Positions 45,226-53,412 of a stretch of DNA of 64,000 nt are shown here, in pieces. Under the pieces are notes generated by a model, which searched no databases, was not told where the DNA came from, and was given only the letters and a program-made list of their open reading frames with translations. The stretch is from Hyphomicrobium nitrativorans NL23 (lineage in GTDB: Bacteria; Pseudomonadota; Alphaproteobacteria; Rhizobiales; Hyphomicrobiaceae): positions 1,818,501-1,882,500 of the forward strand of contig NC_022997.1 of NCBI RefSeq assembly GCF_000503895.1, in the 5' to 3' direction. The translations under genes were made by a program, and so were the position numbers. Positions within the stretch are counted from its first letter, which is position 1; every line of letters starts with the position of its first letter.

Positions 45226-47544
45226 ATGTGTACTCAAACGCGAAGCGGTTCGTGGCCGCAAATAGATCTGCTTATCGCGCGTGTGCGGGGATGGATTGTT
45301 CCTGGGCTGATCGTCGTGCTGGCGGCGCTTGCAGTCTTCAACTTCGCTGTTTTGATCGCTGCCGATTTCCACCCTTCTGTCTTCGCCATTTCCTTGGTCT
45401 GTATGCTCACCGTTTTCGTCGCGGCGGTTTCGGTTGCGTTTGCCAGGGACGAGACGTCGCGCGCCGACGACTTCGAGCGCGAGGTGAGTTCCTACCGGCA
45501 TATGCTCGACGAGCATTTTCTTGTGTCGAAGATCGACGCGTCAGGCCGCTTTTGCGAAGCCAATCAGAATCTGCTGAACCGCACCGGCTATTCGAGCGAC
45601 GAGTTCGCTCGCCGGGTGGTCGACGGTGCCGGGTCCGGGCTTTGCAATCTTGAGCAACTTTCGGACATGTGGGCGACCGTGCGGCTCGGGAAAACATGGT
45701 CGGGCGAATATTGCGATCAGGGTAAGGACGGACAGCCGCTTTGGGTCAAGGCCATCTTCGTGCCCTGGCGCAATGCTCGCGGCGAACTCGAATGCCTGAG
45801 CACGATCGGTGTCGACGTGACCGAGCAGCGGAGTGCGGAGCAGGAGCTCAAACGCGCGCATGCGCGTCTTGAGGCTTTTATCAAGCATGTGCCGGCTGCG
45901 GTGGCGATGTTCGACACCGAGATGCGCTATGTCGCGCATACGGACCACTGGCTGCACGACTATGGGCTCAAAGAAAAGTCGCTCGTCGGGCGCAGTCACT
46001 ACGACGTGTTTCCCGAGATTCCGCAGTGCTGGAAGGACAAGCATAGCCGGATTCTCGCGGGCGCTACGGAGAGCTGTGAGGAGGAACGCTTCCAACGGGC
46101 GGACGGATCGGAGAACATCCTGCGCTGGGAAGTGCGCCCGTGGTATCTGCCCGATCAGACCGTGGGCGGGCTTATCATGCTCACGGAGGAAATCACCGAA
46201 CGCAAGAAGATGCAGGACGACCTGTGGAAGCTCGTGAAGCTCGACAGCCTGACCGGCCTGCCGAACCGTCTGCTGTTCGGCGAAACGTTGCGGGATGCGA
46301 TCGGAACCGCCGATGCGAATGGCGACCTCTTGGCCGTCACGCTGATCGATATCGACAACTTCAAGGAGATCAACGACACGCTGGGCCATGAGGCAGGCGA
46401 CGAACTCTTGAAGATCGTTGCGCGCCGCCTCGAAGATATGCTCGGCAGCACCGCCAATATCGCTCGCCTCGGGGGCGATGAATTTGCCGTGCTCATCGGC
46501 GGGCATCGTGAGGTCGACGAGATCGAAGTGACGTTGGCGCGGGTCAAACGGTTTCTGTCCGAGCCCGTAAAGATTGCGGGCGCGATGCGGTTCTGCTCGA
46601 CCAGCTTCGGTGTGACGGTCTATCCGCGCGACGCGGTGGAGCCGGGCGATCTGCTCAAGAATGCGGATCTGGCGCTCTATCGTGCGAAGAGCGTGGGGCG
46701 CGGACACATCGGCCAGTTTACGCCCGATCTGCGTGCTGCGATCAATCGCCGGGTCGAAATGCAGGAAGATGCGCTCGAAGCATTGCAGCGCGGAGAATTC
46801 GTCCTCTTCTTCCAGCCCATCATCCCTGCCGATCCGTCGGATCCGCCTTCATTCGAAGCCCTTCTCAGGTGGCAGCATCCTGTGCATGGCCTGCTCACGC
46901 CGGGCTTCTTCGAAGAGGTTTTGGAAGAGCCGCGCGTGGCGGCTGCCATCGGCGTGCGCGTCATCGATCTCGCATTGGAGCAGGTTGCGGCCTGGCAGGC
47001 GGAAGGGGTCGCGTTCGGCCGTGTGGCCGTGAACGTGACGTCGGCGGACTTCGCGTTCCGCTGCTTCGCGTCTCATCTCAAGAGCCGTCTCGACCATTAC
47101 AACGTTGCGCCGGAGCGGATCTGTATCGAGGTGACGGAGCACGTCTTCCTCGGAAGCGGGACGCAACACGTCAGCGACGCACTACAGCGGCTTGCCGAAC
47201 TTGGCGTCGAAATCGCGCTCGACGATTTCGGCACGGGTTACGCTTCGCTTTCGCATATCAAGGCGTATCCGATAGGCCGTCTCAAGATCGACCGATCGTT
47301 CGTCACCGACATGGAAGAGAACAAGGACAGCCTGTCCATCGTGCAGGCCATCGTCCAGCTTGCGCGCAGCCTGGGCCTTTCCACGACCGCCGAGGGCGTG
47401 GAGAAGGACGAGCAGGCGATCCTGCTCCGGAGCATGGGATGCGCGAGCCTGCAGGGCTTTCATTTCTCGCGGCCGAAGCCCGCGGCAGAGCTCGGTCCTT
47501 TCCTCAAAAAGATCACCGAGCACGGGGCGGCGACCGCCGCTTAG
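45226..47544 (+). CDS. Membrane-anchored PAS-GGDEF-EAL cyclic-di-GMP enzyme
   Basis: The 772-residue protein has two N-terminal TM helices (about 24-45 and 52-72), two PAS/PAC domains (about 90-200 and 215-330), GGDEF (about 345-500) and EAL (about 520-765). The cyclase motif RLGGDEF (about 415) is canonical. The phosphodiesterase residues are also intact: EALLRW, EVTEHVF, DDFGTGYASL and KIDRSFV. Both activities are therefore possible, with the balance set by the PAS domains. The stop codon TAG lies at the edge of the hairpin repeat. It is convergent with uspA. Confidence 0.94.
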   Translation: MCTQTRSGSWPQIDLLIARVRGWIVPGLIVVLAALAVFNFAVLIAADFHPSVFAISLVCMLTVFVAAVSVAFARDETSRADDFEREVSSYRHMLDEHFLVSKIDASGRFCEANQNLLNRTGYSSDEFARRVVDGAGSGLCNLEQLSDMWATVRLGKTWSGEYCDQGKDGQPLWVKAIFVPWRNARGELECLSTIGVDVTEQRSAEQELKRAHARLEAFIKHVPAAVAMFDTEMRYVAHTDHWLHDYGLKEKSLVGRSHYDVFPEIPQCWKDKHSRILAGATESCEEERFQRADGSENILRWEVRPWYLPDQTVGGLIMLTEEITERKKMQDDLWKLVKLDSLTGLPNRLLFGETLRDAIGTADANGDLLAVTLIDIDNFKEINDTLGHEAGDELLKIVARRLEDMLGSTANIARLGGDEFAVLIGGHREVDEIEVTLARVKRFLSEPVKIAGAMRFCSTSFGVTVYPRDAVEPGDLLKNADLALYRAKSVGRGHIGQFTPDLRAAINRRVEMQEDALEALQRGEFVLFFQPIIPADPSDPPSFEALLRWQHPVHGLLTPGFFEEVLEEPRVAAAIGVRVIDLALEQVAAWQAEGVAFGRVAVNVTSADFAFRCFASHLKSRLDHYNVAPERICIEVTEHVFLGSGTQHVSDALQRLAELGVEIALDDFGTGYASLSHIKAYPIGRLKIDRSFVTDMEENKDSLSIVQAIVQLARSLGLSTTAEGVEKDEQAILLRSMGCASLQGFHFSRPKPAAELGPFLKKITEHGAATAA

Positions 47545-47646
47545 AGTGTGCCCGTGTTCGATCGAAAAGGATCACGCTCCGGGGCTCTTCGGTGAGCCCG
47601 ACTATCACGCTTCAGGCTGGTAGGGTCCGAAGCGATCATGGTCTAG
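47543..47646. repeat. Dispersed composite double-hairpin repeat, copy 4 (degenerate first hairpin)
   Basis: The first hairpin is decayed (agagtgtg ... cacgctcc), while the second half cttcaggctggtagggtccgaag keeps the family pattern. Its first base pair overlaps the stop of the GGDEF-EAL gene, and its last bases, ggtctag, provide the stop of uspA on the other strand. It therefore fills exactly the gap between two convergent genes and may terminate both. Confidence 0.85.
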
Positions 47647-48080
47647 CGGCAGATCAGGACCGGCGTGGTGCTGTGCGTGAGCACCTTGTTCGCTTGGCTG
47701 CCGAGCAGGAAGCGCATGAGGCCGCGCCTGCCGTGCGAGGACATGACGATCAGATCGCATCCGAGCTTGTCGGCAGTTTCGATGATGCCTTCGGCCGGGA
47801 ACTGGTCTTTCACGTGGAGCGTGTTGCACTCGACGCCGAGCGCCTTGGCCTCCGTCTCCACCGCGGACAGGATGCGGGCCGCGTTCGCCACGACGCTCTC
47901 TTCGTAGTCCTTGATCGGAAACGCCATCGCGACCTCGCCGGGCGCCACGGCAACCCACGGCTCCGACACGTTGATCGCCGTTACTTTCGTGCCGAGGGCC
48001 TTGGCGATGGCAAGTCCTTGGGCGACGGCCTTCTGGGCCAGCTCCGAACCGTCGGTGGCGATCAGAATGTGTTTGTACAT
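47643..48080 (-). CDS. Universal stress protein, UspA family
   Basis: The 145-residue single-domain protein starts MYKHILIATDGSELAQKAV and ends with the ATP-binding signature SSHGRRGLMRFLLGSQANKVL and PVLICR, so it is of the nucleotide-binding type. UspA proteins support survival under starvation, oxygen limitation or oxidative stress. An FNR/FixK-type palindrome lies about 100 bases upstream of the start, suggesting induction at low oxygen. The stop is in the hairpin repeat. Confidence 0.93.
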   Translation of the reverse strand: MYKHILIATDGSELAQKAVAQGLAIAKALGTKVTAINVSEPWVAVAPGEVAMAFPIKDYEESVVANAARILSAVETEAKALGVECNTLHVKDQFPAEGIIETADKLGCDLIVMSSHGRRGLMRFLLGSQANKVLTHSTTPVLICR

Positions 48081-48415
48081 CTTTTCTGGCTCCAGGGCTG
48101 TCGATTGAGGGCGTCGGGTTGAGGCGGCCGATTGTACGCCGCACGGACCTTTATAGAGACGCGTTTCTTTGCCGGAAGTTGACGAAGATCAACGTTCGAT
48201 CGGCGCATGCGGCTTTGGCTTCGGGTCGAGACCGATGGCGCCTCGCCGATCCGGCTCGGTCCGGCGCTGCGCCTGCCGAACCGGGAAATGGTAGCGGCTC
48301 GACGCCGCGCTCTCAATCGTGGCGGCGGGCTGGCCTTCGGTTTATGGGTTGGCGGTTCGCTATGCCGACCCCAGATGTCGGGTTAGGGCCGACGCGGCCG
48401 GGAGTTGAGGTTTTC
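48081..48415. other. Gene-free stretch between uspA and the DUF454 gene
   Basis: The 335-base divergent region contains the FNR/FixK-type site at 48179-48192. An open frame runs through the second half into the DUF454 gene, but its product is Arg-rich with no family resemblance. The GTG at 48416 has a good ribosome-binding site, so I treat the upstream part as leader. Confidence 0.55.
48179..48192. promoter_or_regulatory. FNR/FixK-type binding site upstream of uspA
   Basis: ttgacgaagatcaa differs from the FNR/FixK consensus TTGAT-N4-ATCAA at one position and shares the ttgac...gatcaa form with the site before fpr. It lies about 100 bases from the uspA start and 224 bases from the DUF454 start, so uspA is the likelier target. 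Confidence 0.6.
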
Positions 48416-48790
48416 GTGCAGAAACTCGCCTACATGACGATTGGAAGCGTTGCGACGCTGTTGGCGTTTCTCGGCGCTCTGCTGCCGGGATTGCCGACGA
48501 CGCCGTTCCTCCTGGTCGCGCTTTGGGCGTTTGCCCGCTCCAGCGAGCGTCTGCTCGGTCTGCTTGAGCGTACGCCTTTGCTCAGCACCGCGCTCGCCGA
48601 GGCGCGCCGGTTCGAGGAGCGACGCACCATCCGGCGTGAGATCAAGCTGTTTGCGCTGGCCTGCGCGTGGGGCTCTGTGCTGGTGACGGCGCTGGCTGTC
48701 GGCCTTTCGCGGCCTGTCCTGCTGGGGGTGGTCGCCACCGCGGCCGTGGGCGGGACGATTGCGATGTGGTGGTTTCCGACGGAGCGGTGA
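48416..48790 (+). CDS. YbaN/DUF454-family inner-membrane protein
   Basis: The 124-residue protein has three hydrophobic segments and the DUF454 signature FLGALLPGLPTTPFLLVALWAF near the N-terminus, followed by SERLLGLLERTPLL. Function is unknown; some members sit near heme or iron genes. GTG at 48416 was chosen since gagg lies 6 bases upstream and the length then equals E. coli YbaN. Confidence 0.82.
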   Translation: MQKLAYMTIGSVATLLAFLGALLPGLPTTPFLLVALWAFARSSERLLGLLERTPLLSTALAEARRFEERRTIRREIKLFALACAWGSVLVTALAVGLSRPVLLGVVATAAVGGTIAMWWFPTER

Positions 48791-48953
48791 GGTTGCCGGT
48801 GCGCTGAGGGGTGGTTTGATTTTCCCTCGGCGCGCTGAGGCAAGACCCATTGTAGGCGGCGCAGCAATCGGGTAAACACGCCGCGCGGGGGCGGTCCGAA
48901 GGGGCCCGCCGATCCGCGCGGTGCATCGCCCTCCAGGGCACCACGCGCCAAAA

Positions 48954-49028
<75 letters not shown>

Positions 49029-49060
49029 TTTTTCTTCGATAAATCAGTCTGATACAAACG

Positions 49061-49090
49061 AAAAAACCGGGGCGTGGAGAGCCACCCCGG
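49061..49090 (-). terminator. Rho-independent terminator of the Cys-rich protein gene
   Basis: The hairpin ccggggcgtgg (49067-49077) with ccaccccgg (49082-49090), one base bulged, is followed on the minus strand by six T residues (aaaaaa at 49061-49066 on the plus strand). A second perfect 8-bp hairpin (49097-49118) stands between it and the gene end at 49140. Confidence 0.8.
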
Positions 49091-49139
49091 CCTGGACGCT
49101 CCCGATTGTCCGGGAGCGATGAACGACTGCTGGCCGCGA

Positions 49140-49421
49140 TTAGCGGGCGGCGACGCGGCGCTCGACTTCCGACTTCGAGACTTCGCCGGCCTTGATCAGG
49201 GCCGTGACGCAGCGGTTCGACAGGTTGTGGCCGTTGGCGCGCATGCACTTGCGCACGCCCGGTGTGCCGAGGCCATGCTGGCTGCAGTAGGAGTAGTAAT
49301 CCGAGGCGCAGGCCATCTTGACGCCGAGGCTGACGGCTGCGGCCTGCTGGGGAGTTGCGCTCGCGAGGACGGCTGCTGCTGCGGCGAGGGCGGTGCGGAA
49401 GCTCTTGCTCGTGAGGGTCAT
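49140..49421 (-). CDS. Small exported cysteine-rich protein
   Basis: The 93-residue product has a signal peptide (about 1-28, ending QQAAA) and then a compact domain with four cysteines in the pattern ACASDYYSYC...KCMRAN...RCVTAL. It resembles the Cys-rich repeat small proteins found in many Hyphomicrobiales. The mature domain is probably disulphide-bonded in the periplasm. Function is unknown. A clear terminator follows, and the gene is monocistronic. Confidence 0.8.
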   Translation of the reverse strand: MTLTSKSFRTALAAAAAVLASATPQQAAAVSLGVKMACASDYYSYCSQHGLGTPGVRKCMRANGHNLSNRCVTALIKAGEVSKSEVERRVAAR

Positions 49422-49660
49422 GGCGATCTCTCCCTTTCCTGGCGCGTCTTCGACACGACCTGCCTGTGTGTTTCGATGGAGAGACTTTGCGCCCTATGCC
49501 GCGCGCCCGCTGTTCCCGGAGGAACGGCCAAGGATTTTTTCGAGCCTGGTCTACGGTCCTGTCTCTCCGCCGCACCATTTCCGCGTTAGGCCCATTGGGG
49601 ACGTCGGGAACGGTTCTGCCGGTTCGTCCTTGGGATGCGATGGCCGCAGGGAGATGCGCG

Positions 49661-50032
49661 ATGAAATATGCAGTATTCTGTTATCATTCGGAAAATGTGG
49701 TTTGCGCCTGGAGCCGTGAGCATGACGAGGCCGTCATGGCCAAGCTAGGCGCCGTCCAGGAGAAGTGGGCGAAGGCCGGGAAGCTCGGACCCGTCGCCCG
49801 GCTGATGCCGACGACGGCAGCGACGACCGTCCGCAAGGACAACGATCCGCCGCTCGTGCTCGATGGGCCGTTCGCGGAAACCAAGGAGCAGTTGCTCGGG
49901 TTTTTCATGATCGATTGCGCCGGTCTCGAAGAGGCGCTCGCGTTCACGCGGGAGCTTGCCGAGGCAAATCCGGGTGGAGCGTACGAGGTGCGCCCTGTCG
50001 GCTATTTCGTGGATTGGAGTGCAGGTGCGTGA
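49661..50032 (+). CDS. YCII-related (DGPF-type) protein, ECF42 partner
   Basis: The 123-residue protein is a YCII-related ferredoxin-like domain starting MKYAVFCYHSE and containing the family's DGPFAETKEQLLGFF motif. Genes of this type commonly precede ECF42 sigma factors; the biochemical role is not established. ggag lies 7 bases before the ATG. Its stop overlaps the sigma-factor start as GTGA, indicating translational coupling. Confidence 0.9.
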   Translation: MKYAVFCYHSENVVCAWSREHDEAVMAKLGAVQEKWAKAGKLGPVARLMPTTAATTVRKDNDPPLVLDGPFAETKEQLLGFFMIDCAGLEEALAFTRELAEANPGGAYEVRPVGYFVDWSAGA

Positions 50033-51287
50033 CGGATCTCGTCTGGCTCGACGCGGCCGTGACCGGCGCGCGCCCGCAGGTCATGGCTGCGCTGCTCCGC
50101 TATTTCCGCGATCTCGACCGGGCGGAGGAGGCGTTCCAGGAGGCGTCGCTGCGCGCGCTCAAGACGTGGCCGCAGAACGGCCCGCCGCGCGATCCCGCCG
50201 CGTGGCTCATCATGGTCGGGCGGAATGTGGCGATCGACCAGCTTCGGCGCGAGCGACGCTCGGAGGAACTGCCGGACGAGGCTGTGCTGTCCGATCTCGA
50301 CGATGCGGAAGACGCGTTGGTGCAGCGGTTGGACGATGGGCATTACCGCGACGATATCTTGAGGTTGCTGTTTACGTGCTGCCATCCCGATTTGCCGGCC
50401 ACACAGCAGATCGCGCTCGCGTTGCGCGTGGTGTCCGGCCTTTCGGTGAAGGAGATCGCGCGCGCGTTCCTGGTGAGCGAAGCTGCGATGGAGCAGCGTA
50501 TCACGCGCGCCAAGCGGCGGATTGCGGAGGCGGCGAGCGGCTTCGAAACGCCAGGGCCGGTGGAGCGTGGCGAGCGGGCCGGCGCGGTGGCGGCCATGGT
50601 CTACCTCCTGTTCAACGAAGGATATTCGGCGAGCGGCGGGGAGGTGCAACTTCGGCGCCCGCTTGCGGAGGAAGCCATCCGTCTTGCGCGGCTGTTGCTG
50701 CGGCTGTTTCCGTCCGAGCCCGAGATGCTGGGTCTTCTGTCGCTCCTCCTGCTGCAGCATGCGCGGGCGGCGGCGCGCGTCGACGGGAACGGCGAGATCG
50801 TGCTGCTCGACGATCAGGATCGGCGCCTCTGGGATCGCGGCATGATCGCCGAGGGAGAGGCGCTTTTGGACAAGGCGATGCGTCATCGGCAGCCCGGCCC
50901 TTATCAGTTGCAAGCGGCGATAGCTGCGCTGCACTCAACTTCGGCATCGCCTGCCGAGACCGATTGGGGCGAGATCGAGCTTCTCTATGCCGGGTTGGAG
51001 CAGATGGAGCCGTCACCCGTGGTGACGTTGAACCGAGCGGTGGCGGTCGCGCGTGCGCGGGGGCCGAGGCGGCGCTTGCGATGATCGAACCGCTGGCGCC
51101 CAAACTCTCGGGCTACTTCCACTTCTTCGGCGTGCGGGGGGCGTTGCTAAAAGAGCTTGGGCGGACAGCCGAAGCGCGGGAGGCGTTCGACCGGGCCATT
51201 GCGCTGGCGCGGACGGCACAGGAAGCGGCGCACATCCGGATGCATCTCGATGGCCTGGATGCGGGCGTAGGGCCGCGGGCTCCGTGA
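50029..51287 (+). pseudogene. ECF42-type sigma factor with C-terminal TPR-like extension, frameshifted near its end
   Basis: From GTG 50029 the frame encodes sigma-70 region 2 (ALLRYFRDLDRAEEAFQEA), region 4 (VSGLSVKEIARAFLVSEAAMEQRI) and the long C-terminal DUF6596/TPR-like domain of this ECF group. At about 51059-51063 the frame is lost: the first frame ends at 51084, while the conserved ending (GAEAALAMIEPLAPKLSGYF to HLDGLD) continues in the next frame to 51287. One extra G in the G5 run restores a product of about 419 residues. No anti-sigma gene is adjacent; in this group the C-terminal domain is thought to control activity. Confidence 0.85.
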
Positions 51288-51428
51288 GAAAGGTGCTTGG
51301 ATCGCCCGGCGCGGATTGACGGGAGACGTGCAGAATTTTTTTGCGTCGATGTCGGATCGTCCCAAGTCGCGCCGTCCTTGCAGGGTAGCCGAGTCCAATC
51401 CGGGCCGGGCAACGAAGGAGAAAGCGTC

Positions 51429-51986
51429 ATGATCGAGACGGTTCTTTATATCGCGGCTGGGCTCGCAGCGCTGGCTGGGGCTGTCGTCGCGTACGCGTGG
51501 ACCCGGCCGGATACGTTCAGGTTTGCGCGCTCGACGCGCATTGCGGCCGCCCCCGAGGCGATCTTCCCGCTTATCAACGATCTCAAGGCGTTCTCGTCCT
51601 GGTCTCCGTTCGAGAGGAAGGATCCCAACATCAAAAGCACCTATTCCGGACCTTTGAGCGGGATTGGGCAGAGGCACGATTGGGACGGGAACAGAGAGGT
51701 CGGCGCGGGCTCGGTCGTGATCACGGAGTCGGTGGCGCCGTCTCGTATCGGCATGGAACTCACCATGCTGAGGCCGATGAAAGCCGTGAATCAGGTCACG
51801 TTCACACTCGTTCCCGACGATGGCGCGACCACGGTGACGTGGGCGATGGAGGGACGGATGCCGCTCGTCTCTAAGGTTCTCGACGTGGTCGTCGGCATGG
51901 ATCGGATGTGCGGGGCGGAATTCGAAGCGGGTCTTGCCGCTCTCAAAGACAAAGTCGAAGCGCCGCGGCTGTCGGCCGTGGCATAG
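51429..51986 (+). CDS. SRPBCC (START/polyketide-cyclase-like) family protein with N-terminal anchor
   Basis: The 185-residue protein has an N-terminal TM helix (about 4-24) and then a START-like domain: FRFARSTRIAAAPEAIFPLINDL, FSSWSPFERKDPNI, and the closing helix with MDRMCGAEFEAGLAALK. Such domains bind hydrophobic ligands; no specific ligand is suggested. aaggag lies 8 bases before the ATG. It lies between the ECF42 gene and the BNR-repeat gene, all on the same strand. Confidence 0.85.
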   Translation: MIETVLYIAAGLAALAGAVVAYAWTRPDTFRFARSTRIAAAPEAIFPLINDLKAFSSWSPFERKDPNIKSTYSGPLSGIGQRHDWDGNREVGAGSVVITESVAPSRIGMELTMLRPMKAVNQVTFTLVPDDGATTVTWAMEGRMPLVSKVLDVVVGMDRMCGAEFEAGLAALKDKVEAPRLSAVA

Positions 51987-51995
51987 GGGGGTAGG

Positions 51996-53075
51996 ATGGC
52001 TCAGGTTCTCGTTGTCGTCGGTACCAAAAAAGGGACGTTCCTGCTCAAAAGCGATGCGGCGCGCCGCGATTGGGTTTTGAGCGGTCCGTTCTGCGCAACG
52101 TCTCCGATCCAGCACGCGATTGGCGATGCCGAAACGGGGACGATCTATTCCGCGGCTGGGGATGCCTGGTTCGGCCCAGCCGTGTGGAAATCAACCGACC
52201 TCGGCGAAACGTGGACGCATTCGAGCGAGGGGCTCGCGTATGCGGAAGGCGAGGAACCGATCAAGGCGGCGTGGAGCCTCGCGAAGGTCGATGGCGTGCT
52301 CTATGCCGGCGTGGAACCTGCCGGGCTCTTCAAAAGCACGGATGACGGCCAGACGTGGTCGCACGTGCCGGGTCTTCGCGATCATCCGTCGCGCGCCGAG
52401 TGGACTCCCGGCGGCGGCGGGCTCATTCTTCATCACATCGTGCCGCATCCGGTCGATGCAAAAAAGCTATGGGTCGGCATCTCGGCCGCGGGCGTCTTTT
52501 ACACGGAAGACGGCGGCGCGACGTGGGAGCCGCGCAATCGCGGCACGCGTGCCGATTACAATCCCGAGGATCAGCGCTACCCGGAATTCGGCCAGTGCGT
52601 GCACAGCCTCGCTCTTGCGCCGGGCGGCGGCGAACGGCTCTATCAGCAGAATCATTGCGGCATGTACCGCAGTGACGACGGCGGGCGGCAGTGGACGAGC
52701 ATCGAGGCAGGGCTTCCGTCCACGTTCGGGTTCCCGTCCGCTGCGCATCCGCGCGATCCCGAGGCGCTGTTTCTGCTGCCGCTCAACGGCGACATCAAGG
52801 GCCGCTACATGCCGGACGCACAAGCCGCGGTGTGGCGCACGCGCGACGGCGGGGCCTCGTGGACGGCTTTGAGGAACGGGCTGCCGCAGGAGCACGCCTA
52901 TTTCGGCGTGTTGCGCCAAGCGCTCGCGACGGATCGGCTGGAGCCGGCGGGCGTTTATTTCGGTACAAGTGGCGGGGCGTTGTACGGCAGCGCCGACGAG
53001 GGCGAGAGCTGGATGCGGCTTGCGCAGCATCTGCCGGCGATTTCGTCCGTTGAAACGCTTGTGATCGAGGATTGA
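51996..53075 (+). CDS. BNR/Asp-box repeat beta-propeller protein (sialidase/VPS10-like fold)
   Basis: The 359-residue soluble protein has repeated Asp-box motifs: STDLGETW, STDDGQTW, TEDGGATW, SDDGGRQW, TRDGGASW and SADEGESW, which mark a beta-propeller. It lacks a signal peptide and the catalytic Arg triad and Tyr of true sialidases were not recognised, so hydrolase activity is doubtful. It begins MAQVLVVVGTKKGTFLLKSD, typical of a widespread cytosolic family often encoded directly before a MoaD/ThiS-like gene, as here. The two genes overlap by one base (TGATG). Confidence 0.87.
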   Translation: MAQVLVVVGTKKGTFLLKSDAARRDWVLSGPFCATSPIQHAIGDAETGTIYSAAGDAWFGPAVWKSTDLGETWTHSSEGLAYAEGEEPIKAAWSLAKVDGVLYAGVEPAGLFKSTDDGQTWSHVPGLRDHPSRAEWTPGGGGLILHHIVPHPVDAKKLWVGISAAGVFYTEDGGATWEPRNRGTRADYNPEDQRYPEFGQCVHSLALAPGGGERLYQQNHCGMYRSDDGGRQWTSIEAGLPSTFGFPSAAHPRDPEALFLLPLNGDIKGRYMPDAQAAVWRTRDGGASWTALRNGLPQEHAYFGVLRQALATDRLEPAGVYFGTSGGALYGSADEGESWMRLAQHLPAISSVETLVIED

Positions 53076-53398
53076 TGGACAGCAACGCGCGCGGTCTGGA
53101 ACAGAAAGACGGTGTCTCGCCGCTCGTCGATACGACGGTGACCGTCGTATTGCCGCGCGCTTTACTCGGGCTGTTTCCCGACGCGCCGCGCGAGCTTTCG
53201 GTCGAGGCGCAGACGGTGTGCGAGATGATCGCCCAGCTCGACGCGCGCTGGCCGGGAATGCGGGATCGCTTGCAGGATTCGACGCCAGCCGTGCGCCGCC
53301 ACATCAACGTTTTCGTCGGCGGGCGGCGGGCAACGCTTGAGACCGCGCTGAGAGACGGCCTCAAGGTTTATGTTCTGACTGCAATCTCCGGCGGTTGA
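53075..53398 (+). CDS. MoaD/ThiS-like ubiquitin-fold protein ending in Gly-Gly
   Basis: The 107-residue protein has a beta-grasp fold pattern (TVTVVLPRALLGLF, CEMIAQLDARWPGM, HINVFVGGRRA) and ends ISGG, the C-terminal diglycine needed for adenylation and thiocarboxylation in sulfur carriers. No E1-like MoeB/ThiF or MoaE gene is in the window. Coupling to the BNR-repeat gene (TGATG) suggests the two products act together. Whether it is a sulfur carrier or a protein modifier is unknown. Confidence 0.87.
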   Translation: MDSNARGLEQKDGVSPLVDTTVTVVLPRALLGLFPDAPRELSVEAQTVCEMIAQLDARWPGMRDRLQDSTPAVRRHINVFVGGRRATLETALRDGLKVYVLTAISGG

Positions 53399-53412
53399 AC
53401 GCCCGGACGGGA

